Assembly: GCA_037447655.1 (NCBI GenBank)
Contig: JBBHKE010003062.1
Location: 1-64,000, forward strand
DNA from: Zygnema cylindricum
Taxonomy: Eukaryota; Streptophyta; Zygnematophyceae; Zygnematales; Zygnemataceae
Reading direction: 5' to 3'
Length of the DNA stretch: 64,000 nt
This document shows, piece by piece, positions 1 through 9,520 of the stretch. The position numbers and the translations under genes are program-made. The notes below the pieces were generated by a model that made no database searches, was not told the DNA's origin, and was given only the letters and a program-made list of their open reading frames with translations. How positions within the stretch are numbered: the first letter of the stretch is position 1; each line of letters opens with the position of its first letter.

Positions 1-559
1 TCTCTATAATCCACTTAAGAGGTTGGTGATCCGTGATCAGAGTGAAATGGACTCCGTATAGGTATGGTCTGAAGTGTTGGATGGCCCATACCGCCGCCAG
101 TAATTCCCCGTGATAGCTGCTGTAATTCCCCTCCGCTCGGTTATTACTCCTACTGGCGTAAGCTACCACATATTCGGCACCAGCATCATCCAGTTGGGCT
201 AAAACAGCTCCCAATCCAAACCGGCTCCAATCAGTGTAAAGGAGGAAGGGTCTTTGGTGATCAGGCATTCGGAGCACTGGGTGTTGCTTCAGGGAATCCT
301 TGAGGAACTGGAAGGCAATCTGTTGTTCCTCTGTCCATTGCCACTCCTGGTCTTTCCGCAGCAACTGGTTCAGAGGCTGAGCGTGGCTGGTAAATTCAGG
401 GATGAAACTCCGATAATAGTTAGCCAGGCCTAAAAATGTGCGGAGTGCTGAGACGTCCTGAGGAGGGGGTAGGGCATCAAGGGCTGCAACTTTGACCATA
501 TGAGGACCCACTGTCCAGGGTGTAACTTCGTGTCCCAGGTAAATAATTTTCTGGACCCC
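1..559 (-). pseudogene. Ty3/gypsy RNase H and RT thumb/connection region (partial)
   Basis: The minus-strand translation contains LLYTDWSRFGLGAVLAQ, YSSYHGELLAAVWAIQHF and LITDHQPLKWI, which are the three acidic-residue blocks (D, E, D) of gypsy RNase H; this enzyme removes the RNA strand during reverse transcription. Just upstream (to the right) the same frame reads FLGLANYYRSFIPEF, the conserved RT-RNase H connection. The frame differs by one from the RT core at 560-1467, so a frameshift lies around 560-590. The domain is cut by the window edge after the third acidic block. Confidence 0.88.
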
Positions 560-1467
560 AAAAATTCCCTTACCTGTAGACATTTCAAGCCTGTTGCTTT
601 GAGAGCTCGGAGTACAATCTGTATGTGCTCCAAGTGTTCCTCAAATGTCTTCGAGAAGATAATAACATCGTCGATATAGCACCGTGCACATTCAATCCCC
701 CGGAGTGCCTCGTCCATGGCACGTTGGAATTTGGCTGGCGCATTCTTCAGCCCGAATGGCATGTAGAGCCATTCATAAAACCTGGACCCTACCCAAAAAG
801 CTGTCCTTTCCAGGTGCTTTGGTTCCATCCCGATCTGGTGGAACCCATTTTTCATGTCTAGTGTGGAGTAGATGGTGGCCCGGGCCAGCGAGTCTAAAAT
901 CTCTTCCGGGGTAGGCATTGGGTATCGGTCAGGTACAGTTGCCGTGTTAAGCATCCGGTAATCTCTACACATCCGAAAGTCTACCGTTTTCTCAGATGAG
1001 TCCTTCTTGGGTGGGAGAACGGTTGGAGACGCAAACTCATGGAGTCCGGTACTTTCCTGCACCAATCTTGGTTCTACCTGAGTTTGTACCTTTGCCGTGA
1101 TGAACTCATTATCCTTAAAACTAAAAGGGTAATGCTTCTGCCAAACAGTAGACGTCTCGTGTATTAAATCGATTTGAAAAAGGGTTCATTTGTAGATGCC
1201 TACGTCGGTATCTGACCAGGAGAACACTTCTTTGTTCTTCTCCAACAGGTCCGAGAGCTGGGCCTTTTGCTGAGGGTCCAACTGCTCCCCTAAGGTCGAA
1301 TCCATCTTTCCGCGTTTCACCGCTGCCCAGGCCTCCGAGGGTCTACCCCAAGGGGAGATATCGAATTCCATCCCTACCTGCGTGTCTATCTCATCTCCTC
1401 CCGTTAGAATGTTACTGCTAACAACTTCCGCTAAGTTGTCCGTTTCCGAGCCTCCGCTCCCCCCCAC
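430..1467 (-). pseudogene. Ty3/gypsy reverse transcriptase
   Basis: RNA-dependent DNA polymerase of the element. Visible blocks are the template-grip segment VDFRMCRDYRMLN, STLDMKNGFHQI (first catalytic Asp), the conserved YMPFGLKNAPAKFQ and the active-site motif as YIDD (around 667-678), where YVDD is commoner. An in-frame TGA at 1186-1188 splits the reading frame just before the fingers region; the frame on both sides is the same, so it is a point nonsense mutation rather than a gene boundary. After LKATGLKC the frame shifts into that of the RNase H. The upstream segment (1186-1467) holds the variable spacer between methyltransferase and RT. Confidence 0.9.
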
Positions 1468-1619
1468 TGAGGAATCCCTTAATGTCGGTAAAATGTTGGG
1501 ACTGGAAAATTTTGATGATAAAAACTATTTTCTTGCCTCCCTCCCCCCCTCAAGCTGCAAGTGGGCCTGCACCGCTAACAACTTTGGAGCTTGAAGGTAG
1601 CTATTCCTCGATTGCAGAG

Positions 1620-2698
1620 ACTGTAGGCTAGAGAAGGCCAGAGAATGTTTTATCACCCACGTTATTGCATTTAGATCCATGTTTTTTCCGAGTAGGCTGC
1701 ACCGCTGGAGGTCTGAAATACCTGGTGCCGCCGTGCTGGTTGGTTGGAATCCTATGGCTTGTTCTCGTTAAGTCACCGTTGGCGTTGTCCAAATTCCATT
1801 TCTGCTGTCAAATATCATTCCGTTCGCTCCTTTTCGATACGCATGGCTATAAGGGAAGGAAACCAATGTTGGCACTGCTCGCCGTGGTGCTCCTGGTTGG
1901 TTGCAGTGGAAAAACGGAGGACGATCAGCCTTAGTTACTCGAGTGGCCATTCGTCCTGGCCCTAAAATTTGATGCAGGGTAATCTGGGGATCTGTTTGGT
2001 GGTTCTCTAAGAGCTGGTTCAGGACTGACAGAGGTATCAAATTGGTCCAGTATGCCCGAACTCTGTGAGCCCTGAACTTCAGATCCCAGTTGCGCCGCAT
2101 CGAAAACAAGTGGAGCTCGTAGAATCTGCTTGACTTTATTGCAGCTATTTGCGACTTGTTTTCTCTTAACATCTCCCGGGTAGACATTCTCCAAAACGTA
2201 CCCCACTGGTTGGTCTTGGGACTGCTGCAGCCAAGAAAGTAATTTGATCATCTGGAAGAAGGTTTGACTTCTGCTGTCCTGATGTCCCTCGCCTTTCCCG
2301 GCTAGAGAGTATCCTTGACATGGCCATCCTGCTATCACCAAATCCACTCGCTCCAGAATTGCGAGATGTGGTTTCAGGATATTGTCTATATTTTGCGGAA
2401 CACTCCAGTGAGATCTGCAGATGGCGGATACCGGAAGTTGTTGGGGATACAATTGGTGGAGTTGTTGTAGTCGGTATTCAATGACGGCCCGAGCATCCGG
2501 TAAAATTTCCACGGCCACATATGACTCCACTTTATGCCCAGCTTTCAAGACAGCTTCGAGGTCCGAGCTAATTCCAGAAAATAGGGATAATATCCGGAGT
2601 CCAGAATCAGGGATAGATAATGACACCACTTGTCGATTGAATTTTTGATTTTCGGGCGGAACTTCCGAAGATTTCAACCGAGGTTCTTTTTCCTTCAC
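1620..2698 (-). pseudogene. C5-cytosine DNA methyltransferase domain inside gypsy pol
   Basis: Transfers a methyl group from S-adenosylmethionine to C5 of cytosine. Seen in order on the minus strand: motif I LSLFSGI (about 2570-2593, SAM binding), motif IV with the catalytic Cys in AGWPCQGYSLAGKG (PC at 2318-2323), motif VI as LENV (about 2183-2194), a block HRVRAYWTNL in the next frame (about 2040-2067), and a C-terminal RCSLLGKNMDLN (about 1668-1706) resembling motif X. The frame shifts by one near 2085, between AAQLG and KFRAHRVRAYW, and a TAA at 1768-1770 interrupts the last 50 residues. The linear I-IV-VI-X order argues against the permuted plant DRM enzymes and is nearer a DNMT3-like layout; target specificity cannot be read here. 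It lies between protease and RT and replaces no retroviral domain. Confidence 0.88.
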
Positions 2699-2800
2699 AA
2701 AAACAGCGGTAAAGGATTGGTCAACTTCCTGCCGAAGTTTTATTATTTGTAATAATCTGTTCTTGTATCCCTCTTCCCACCACTTAAAAATAGGGAATTG

Positions 2801-3364
2801 CTATATTATGTCTGCGATATCAATGGCGCTGGCGAGCAGTTCCGTGGGTGTGTGGGTGGCATAGACGGGATAACATCCTGCGACGGGAGCATTATCTTTC
2901 CCCCTATTCCATAGATCCACGGGAACCACCACCTTGACTCTTTTTAGATCCTCAGGATCTTGAACAGTAAACTGCTCCTTCCACACACTTAATCCCATGT
3001 TCACCCTTGTCCAGGTGGCCATTCCCAATAAAATCTCAAACTGCTTACCTTCCACCACCAGGAAGGGAAGTTCAATTCAGACCTTTTGAACTGCGTCGTC
3101 AACAAACTCTATTCACATATCTTTGATTATTCCGTGTACTGGTTGGCTCCCACTGCTAACAGTACTTAGGCAAATGTCACTAGGAAAGATTTTCGGTTGG
3201 AGTTCTTCAAGCATTTGCTGGAGAGCCGATGTGGTGATTAGATTTGGGAGTGCTCTTGTATCGACAACTGCGTCTTGATACCCGCCGTATCCGTTGAGTT
3301 TGAAATTCCCTGTCGGGTTGAGAATTAACGCAACAGATAACGTTTTGTAGTCCATATCCATCAT
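2801..3364 (-). pseudogene. Retropepsin-like aspartic protease
   Basis: Would cleave the Gag-Pol precursor. The translation has the pattern AVVDTRALPNLI, in which the catalytic D-T-G-A has become D-T-R-A; the Gly to Arg change should destroy the active site. The C-terminal flap and strand region reads ELPFLVVEGKQFEILLGMATW. Two in-frame stops lie between 3058 and 3115 and another at 2801-2803; frame is constant throughout and continues into the methyltransferase. The start shown is only the edge of the open frame, since the domain is part of a polyprotein. Confidence 0.75.
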
Positions 3365-3415
3365 AGGGGTCTTTGGGTCTGCTGACCAAAAAACAGATTT
3401 GGCGTGATCGGCTCG

Positions 3416-4246
3416 CTATTTCTCCCCTCCTGAATGGATTTCCTCTCCGAGGGCTAGGATGAGAACTTCTTCCGGCAAGTTATGAGAAGAGGCCAGTGTT
3501 TTCACGTGAGTGAGAGCGTAGGGCATTAGATGCCTTACTAACATCACTGCTGGTTTGGAGGAAGGAGGTTGATTTTTTGGCGACGAAAAGAAGGAATCTG
3601 ATGGTTCCACCTGTTGATTTTCCTTCTCCCCCTTCCCTGCTTCCTCACTTTCTTGGTTGGATTCTAGCGCTGGCGGCGTTTCTGGCGTATTATCCTCCGA
3701 GCGTTCTGCCAAATATTTTTCGAACCAGTCTTGGCTGTCACGCGTCTCTTCCTCCTTTGCTAGTTCCTCCATCTTCTTTGTTTTAGTTGTCCTGTAATTT
3801 TCGAATCCAGGAGGCAGTTTCTTTGCGGCTGGTGGAGGTGGGTTTGTAGATTTTATTCCGAGACCTATGTTGTCGTTCAGGATGACGACCCTGGGGGTGA
3901 AGAACATACGTCCAGTAGCGTTCCTGTTGTGGTCTCGTGGAGCGAGCTTTTGCCGGTCCTTTCGTTGCGCCAAGGTGGAGTTGTGGAGCTTCCTATGAGT
4001 GTCCCCGACACCGACATTCCAGGCTCCAGAAAAGAAGGTCTGTGCGTGATGGGCTTTAGGAGGTTCCATGTCCCACCCCATCACCTCGTCATCGTCTTCG
4101 CCCGCTGCGGTTTCCTGTTCAAGCTCCGCTAGCTTCTGTAGTAATTCCTGTTTTCTCCGGTGGAATTTCTGGGCGGCCGTCAGAGCGGGAGTCTTGGAGG
4201 GCGATCTTAATTGCAGCGCTGCCAATTCTGTAGCCATGGCTGCCAT
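3416..4246 (-). pseudogene. Gag-Pol linker region of the gypsy element
   Basis: A 276-codon open stretch between the zinc knuckles and the protease, in the same frame as the protease and separated from it by one stop at 3416-3418. It is rich in Lys, Glu and Pro with a likely coiled segment (QKFHRRKQELLQKLAELEQE) near its start. No recognised catalytic motif is visible. By position it is the spacer preceding the protease in long gypsy Gag-Pol proteins. Confidence 0.6.
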
Positions 4247-5016
4247 TTGTTGGCTCTGCTGTTGGATGATAATTCCGGGGTTAATCGGGCTTGACCGGTT
4301 GGCTGTTGTTTTGGGTTATCCGGGGTGCGGCGTCCCCAAGGGTAAAGAAGCTGCAACGGGAGAGGATTCACGAAAGTTTCACCTTCTCCGGTGAACAGTG
4401 CATATTGCATCATCTCTTTGGGAACTCCATTCTTTCGGAAGCACTGGCCTTCCTTGTGACCCATGAAACCTCAAGCCTCACAATTGGAGCCCTCGGTAGT
4501 ATATTTGCCCCTCAATTCATTAGAGATTTGCGCTTCATCAAATTTTGGAAGTTTTATCTGTCGCAATTGGGCTTGCGACATCTTTGCAGTGTCAGATCGT
4601 GGCGTCGGCCGGTAATTATCTTTGTTAACCAGTGTTTTATCGTCTGACCCTCCTCCTTGCTTCCTTTCTTGCTGCCTCTTTGTCCTTTCAGCTCTCTCCT
4701 TCTCCCATTCCTTCTACTTAAGAGCAAATTCCGGTTTGAGCTTCCGGGGGCATCGCTTCCATCCATGACCTGTTTGTTGATAGTTTAAACAGTTATAGAG
4801 GAAGACAAGATCATCGGCCCCCATGGCTGGTTCGGATCCGCTATCCGCCACCTGTTTCCCCTTAAACTTCCGCAAAGCTAGGAGTTCGGCCGACTCTTCA
4901 TTTTCAGAAGGCATTTCTCCGACAAATCCTGCAAAGTTACCTCGGGTTTTTCCGGTTACCGCCTTTTCCTGGGCCTCTCGGTGGACAAAGTGATCATAAA
5001 GCTTGATAGCGGACAA
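4247..5016 (-). pseudogene. Gag nucleocapsid region with two broken CCHC zinc knuckles
   Basis: Nucleocapsid zinc knuckles bind element RNA. The first (about 4750-4791) reads CLNYQQTGHGWKRC, a CX2CX4HX4C knuckle whose second Cys is Tyr. The second (about 4446-4490) reads CEA-stop-GFMGHKEGQC, where the second Cys codon has become TGA. The linker between them is Lys/Arg/Gln-rich (AERTKRQQERKQGGG). Both knuckles have lost the same position of the four metal ligands, by different mutations. Frames change between 4714 and 4464. Confidence 0.75.
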
Positions 5017-5058
5017 ATAGATTTCTTTGGCCGTTGGATTGACGTCTTGGATGGCCTG

Positions 5059-5542
5059 TCACGCAATCCACTTATCGAGGGCTGCCTGCCCCGTCGGTCC
5101 GATTGAATTTCGGACGGCGATGAAATATTTAGTTGCCATGGCCGAAAGATCTATGGTTGAGAGTTTGGTCTTTTGACAGAGACTGGACAATCTGTTAAAA
5201 AGAGTCTGGGGTGTTTCACTCTTTTGGCAACGGAATTCCGTGAATTCCTTGATAGCGGATTCATTCTTTGATAGCGGATTCATTCCTCTCGGTGTAAAGG
5301 AGTCTCAAGGCATTCAAAAGAGTGGTACAGGGGGTTGGGTCTGCAACCATCCGAGTGGCTGCCCTGGCCTCCTGGATGGCCTGAAGCTGAGCGACATAGG
5401 CTCGTCCTTGTGCCTGCAATTTCATGTCTTCTGTGAAGAGGGCGGTGACAGGAGCGGCTGCAGCGGCAGCCAAGTCTGCTTTCGCCCGCAAGACTGCCTC
5501 ATCCAGGATAGGGTCTGAAATTTTGATGTTGGGAGCCATCAA
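5059..5542 (-). pseudogene. Gag capsid-like region (frameshifted by a 19-bp duplication)
   Basis: Reads ...FTEFRCQKSETPQTLFNRLSSLCQKTKLSTIDLSAMATKYF..., an arrangement like the retrotransposon Gag capsid domain that follows the N-terminal helices at 5261-5542. A 19-bp tandem duplication (5250-5268 and 5269-5287, tgatagcggattcattct plus one base) shifts the frame by one; the residues ESAIKE appear in both frames, which shows the break directly. A single TGA at 5059-5061 separates it from the nucleocapsid region downstream. Confidence 0.7.
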
Positions 5543-5680
5543 AAGAGGTTATCGCTCCTTATAATCAGCCAGAGCGCCACCAGCAAGATAATTTACCATC
5601 ATGGGGAAAAGCGTGGTTTCGAAGTCATCCGGAATGGCTGCGCCCCTATATTTGTTGATTTCGGATTGGGTGAAAGATTT

Positions 5681-7110
5681 CTACAGCAATTCAAAATCCG
5701 AGAAAGTGGTTCCTGAACTATCTCCCAAAAAGATCCTTACGTCCCCCATTTCTTTTTCCTCCTCTGTAAGGTTGGTAAACTGAGAAGAGGATGGTCCGGT
5801 TGGGCTGACAAACTGAACCAGTGAAATTACCCTTCGATCTGCGTCGTCTGACCCGGGGCCGCCTCCTTTTTCGGTAGAAGGAGCTGCCTGACGAGAGATG
5901 GGCACCCCCCCCAATGAGGAAGTTGCAGCTACTGGTGATTTAGCGCAAAAACCTGTATTTCCCTTGGGTTTATTTCTTGGGGAAAAAGAGACTATCAGCT
6001 TGGGGAAAGAAGTCCGAAATTTTGCTCCTCTATACCCACGAGAGGCTGGTTCTTCCCGGGGTACTGTTTCCACCGAGGGGATTTGGAGAAGTTGTTTGAC
6101 CACCAGGGGTCCTTTATGGATTGGTGGAGAAGGAGATGGAGAAGACAGAGGGCTACGAGAAAAAGGAGTCTGTTTCCTTGTAAGCCTTCTAGAGGCCTCT
6201 GGCGGAGGTGTTCCTTCGCTGGAAGCAAGAGAACACCGGTGAGGAGGAGAGTAGGCAGGGACGTCGTATTTGTATGGTAAGACAGGTGGGCCCGGGGACC
6301 CCAAACTGCAGCAGCCGGAGAAACAGATGGAGAAGAATAGGATGCTTGAGGTGGTGATGGTGGAGGAGTGGAAAATCTAAGGAAAATGTGTTGTCTCCGG
6401 TCGGGTTGTAATAACACCACGACCTCCCGAGTTGAAGACCCAGCCAGTGAGACAAAAGTGGGACGCTCAGTGGTGGCGGCTGCAACGTTACCCGTTAGAT
6501 CTGCACCCATCCCCTGTTTGTTAGGTTTTGTTGTTTCCCCCCCTTCCCGTTGAAGAGGAGACTCCAGTCTAAGTTCCGAGGAATTCCCGGGAGCTTGCCT
6601 CTCCGTAGGGGTTGTCTGCACTCTAGGTTGTCTCTCAGCAGAGGGACCTGTCTCTCTAGGAGGAGCTACCTGTCCACTAAGGATCCCTCTTGATATCCGT
6701 CTAGCCTCCCTTATGAGGAGCAATTCTTGTTCGAGGGCCCTCTTCCTCTCTTCTTCAAGAGCTTCCCAATCGATGGTGACGGGTTCAGCCCCCGCCGTAG
6801 CCTGACTCTGGGATCGCAGGATATGAACCAATTTTTGTGTACCGATCACCACCCCTGAGAGATCCACAATCCCCAAACCTAGTACCTCGGGATCGGTGGG
6901 TCTAGAACGCCACAACCCCTCAGATGGTTGAACCGCCGATGTAGATGGAGACTTTGAGCTCGGAGAGGTGGAATCGGAAGGGAAGAACGACTCCGTTTTA
7001 GGTCGGGGAGCGAACCTGCCCTTGCGGTCCCGATGATCGAACCTGTACCCCTTCTTTGGCTCGGGTAACCCTCGCTTGCTGGTTCCTTCCCCGGCCCGTG
7101 TTCGAGGCAT
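5681..7110 (-). pseudogene. Proline/serine-rich Gag N-terminal region
   Basis: Two overlapping frames make one broken coding region. 7110 to about 6290 begins with an ATG (MPRTRAGEGTSKRG), has a charged helix (WEALEEERKRALEQELLLIREARR) and Pro/Ser/Thr-rich stretches; the coding sense then moves to the frame of 5681-6304, which continues Pro-rich and ends in an acidic segment (LTEEEKEMGDVRIFLGD). A one-base frameshift near 6290 explains the switch. No fold is recognised. Position upstream of capsid suggests the Gag leader, but a separate small ORF is possible. Confidence 0.5.
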
Positions 7111-7164
7111 CGCCCCGCCGTGAGCCGGCCTGCAAGTTGCGCTGTCCTGAGAGGGGGTGGGTTG

Positions 7165-7820
7165 CTAATTTGAAGTTGATGGTCCCCCTTGTTTCTCCGG
7201 TACGGAGGTTGATGAGCCGCTCTCCGACGAACTGCTAAGTATCTCCACTACACCTCCCACTGGGCGTACTACTCTAGCTCGGTCAGACCTTGCTACCCGT
7301 TGCACCAACTCCTTCTTAACCTTCAACTCATGGAGATCATGAAGGGCTAAGATTTCTTTGCGACTTGGCCGGTTACGATCGGCCAAGATCTCAAGATCTA
7401 TGTACATTTCTGCTATCGGTGCCTTAATCGGGTATAGAGACCGATCTCGGGAAGGTGACCAGGGACCGCTTCCTTGTGGGCCAACCCCTTTCTACGGCTT
7501 TTAGGGGATAAGGGCGGCCTTTCCGCCTTCTCCGAAGCCCTAGCTCTGACTGACTCGGACAACGTTGGAAATTTCTCGGGGGAAAAGACAGGTGGAGGTG
7601 GAGGAGAGGGTCGCCTTTTTGGCTTCGTTGGAGGAGTTTCGAGTGCAACCTCCGGAAGCATTTCTCCCTTAAGAAACCGCTCTATGTGTAAAGGGGAGCC
7701 AAAGGGGGGTGCTTCCTCGGGCATCTGAGACTCTTCCTCTTGGGGCACCGCTTCCTGCCTCTCTTGCTCTTCCAATCTGACACTCGGAAGATCCTTATCC
7801 TGAACTTCTCCTCCCCCCAT
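7165..7820 (-). pseudogene. First open region of the gypsy element, probable Gag start
   Basis: An ATG at 7818-7820 opens a 135-codon acidic and Pro-rich frame (MGGGEVQDKDLPSVRLEEQE) that passes, after a one-base shift near 7410, into KKELVQRVARSDRARVVRPVGGVVE and a Ser-rich tail ending at 7165. Nothing upstream on the minus strand continues the frame, so this is the most 5' coding segment found. Function unknown; it may be a short upstream ORF or the Gag N-terminus. Confidence 0.4.
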
Positions 7821-9155
7821 AGTTGACTGGAGAGGAAGATCAAAATCCCCTTATAAAGTACTCCGCCTTGAGCACCTATCCTCTTTAACCTAAAGAGACA
7901 GGTTGCTGTTTCAGTACTGTGATGGTCTGTCGAAAGTCTAACAAAAGTCCTCTCAGAATCCACTATCCTGGTACAAAAGATTCTTGTAATCACCCTCGGA
8001 GGAAACCAAACCGAAGCCACAAAAAGAACTACCAAAGAGAGAACAAAGATACTTCCACTCAGAAAAATGAAAGGATAGAAATATAAATAATGCTGTCTCA
8101 TAATTAACAATATCACCTTGCCCTTAGAAAAATTGAGAATTAAGATAGAATATGAAAAATAGCAAGCGAACTCAACCTACCCTCAAAACGTAACAAAGAC
8201 AACAAAAGGAGACGAAATCTCCCTCCGAAAACCCCGGAACAGGTAAGGCCTCCTTAACTCCTTGGTTTCCGCGACCCGAAATTGGCAAGACCCTTCTTGA
8301 TTTCCAACAAACACCAGTCCACAAGTCGCCCAAACAGGAAAAGACAGTGCCAACCACCAAACCGGACTACGATTTCCACAAAGGACGGATGAAAATCAAG
8401 ATGGCAATAGGGTCACAATCACACACAAAACAAAAGTTCTCCACAAGAAAATTTGCTGGAATTTCTAGGGTTTTTCTCAGGAGACAGTACTAAAACAGCA
8501 ACCTGTCTCCCCCGGCCCTAAGTGCCTTATACAAGCAAAGTTTGTCCTACCGATAGTACCAAAGTCAAAGCAATACCAGGATCCAATCACTGGCCAGAAA
8601 TTGTTATTGTACGGACAGAAGACAAAACAGGTTGTACTACACTCAGGGCAAAAAGTTAGGCGACTATCTCCGGCTAGATTAGAAGCCACGTGTTTTTCTA
8701 TGGTACAATCCTGAGCAACAAAGTTCTAAATTGACGTGAAACGCCTAACTTTGACTCTCATTAATAAATGCTCTACCCGGCTGGCAGACCTGAACTAACG
8801 TCATACTGACAGCCAACATCAAAACCTACAAGACTATCCCAAAAGTTACGTGGCGTTCCACAATGTAGCCCCCAATGAGACATTTGGCAACTGGTCACAT
8901 GTAACAGGATGGTAATCTTTCGAACAGAGTAACTCCGTCGTCCGGCCTCCGTTAGGTGCGAAATAAAGTGCGTTTTGTTTTGTTAAGAAAATAGAAGAAT
9001 CTGGTCCAGCTGAGTGCGCTCTTTTCCCCGTACTTTAATGACCGTACAGAGGTAAAAGGCCCGTGAATCCTTGGTAAGATAAAAGGGGTGCCTCTGAAGC
9101 ACACGAGCTTGACAGCTGTCGAGCATGCCGGCAAACATCAGAGGAGGGCCCACTA
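7821..9155. other. Non-coding DNA upstream of the gypsy Gag, probable 5' LTR/leader, borders unresolved
   Basis: No convincing gene. By position this should contain the 5' leader and LTR of the minus-strand gypsy element. A TG-starting candidate edge (tgtagcccccaatgag near 8863) was seen, but no confident primer-binding site or matching 3' LTR is available because the other end lies outside the window. Confidence 0.4.
7895..8509. repeat. 26-bp inverted repeat 560 bp apart
   Basis: gagacaggttgctgtttcag... at 7895-7920 is matched on the opposite strand at 8484-8509, 25 of 26 positions. It lies in the presumed leader/LTR zone of the gypsy element. Its role is unknown; it could be the termini of a small inserted element or part of the retroelement leader. 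Confidence 0.7.
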
Positions 9156-9384
9156 TGTTGGATTGGCACGTGAAGCCGGTCCAATACGGGGTAGAATATG
9201 GAAATATCCATACTCGAGCTGCCCGTAATAAATGGGTACGGACCTGCCAGTCTCAACATCGAGCTGGTGGCACAGTGGTAGTGCGTTTGCAGCTGAAGTG
9301 AAAGGTCCCAGGTTCGAACCCTGGCCGGCTCAATTTTCCCAAGTGTGGGACATGTCGAATCCCGGATTTCTAGGAAATCTAACA
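9156..9384 (+). mobile_element. Solo LTR of a TRIM-like element with internal tRNA-like sequence
   Basis: Starts TGTTGGATT and ends AAATCTAACA, so it has TG...CA ends with a short inverted terminus. It is clearly homologous over its length to the LTR at 28336-28567 (shared blocks include the tRNA-like core, the tttccc..g.gggaca block and the ggattt-c-ggaaatc end). No primer site or polypurine tract adjoins it here, so it is a solo LTR or remnant. A clear target-site duplication was not found. Confidence 0.7.
9261..9332 (+). other. tRNA-like sequence in TRIM LTR (Pol III A and B boxes)
   Basis: 72 nt that fold as a tRNA: acceptor GAGCTGG pairs with CCGGCTC (one G-U), D arm GCAC/GTGC around AGTGGTA, and a perfect T arm CCAGG-TTCGAAC-CCTGG, followed by A73. 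The A box (TGGCACAGTGG) and B box (GGTTCGAACCC) fit the Pol III consensus. The anticodon arm is weak and lacks U33, so a working tRNA is unlikely. It is called tRNA-derived because it lies inside the LTR and recurs in the second copy at 28442-28514. Confidence 0.7.
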
Positions 9385-9520
9385 TGTCTATAAATCAATA
9401 CCGCGCATTTGTTTCGTAAATGAAACAAATACCGCACATGTATTTATTACGGCTACGATTAAATTAGATTCTAATCGGACGGCCGCAATTAGCGCCGAGA
9501 TCGAATTGTCAGATTTTGTA
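9385..9520. repeat. Fragment of a family B copia LTR
   Basis: Contains the hairpin block ccgcgcatttgtttcg...gaaacaaataccgc followed by tatttattacggctacgatt and cggacggccgcaatt, which matches the same blocks in the family B LTRs at 24746-24830 and 41811-41890. It directly abuts the TRIM LTR. No coding sequence is attached. Confidence 0.6.

Larger units (their letters stand above)
1..7820 (-). mobile_element. Ty3/gypsy LTR retrotransposon carrying a DNA methyltransferase (decayed, 3' part outside window)
   Basis: Reading the minus strand from 7820 leftwards gives, in order, a proline-rich gag N-terminus, a capsid-like region, two broken CCHC zinc knuckles, an aspartic protease, a C5-cytosine methyltransferase, a reverse transcriptase and an RNase H that runs off the left edge. 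Protease and the N-terminal half of the methyltransferase share one frame; after a frameshift near 2085 the rest of the methyltransferase and the RT share another, so the ancestor probably encoded one polyprotein. The order PR-RT-RH is typical of Ty3/gypsy; integrase would lie beyond position 1. Several in-frame stops and at least four frameshifts make this copy inactive. LTR borders were not resolved. Confidence 0.9.

Noticed and set aside
9261-9332. A functional tRNA gene
   Set aside because: The anticodon loop lacks U33 and the sequence is part of an LTR present in another copy; called tRNA-like only.
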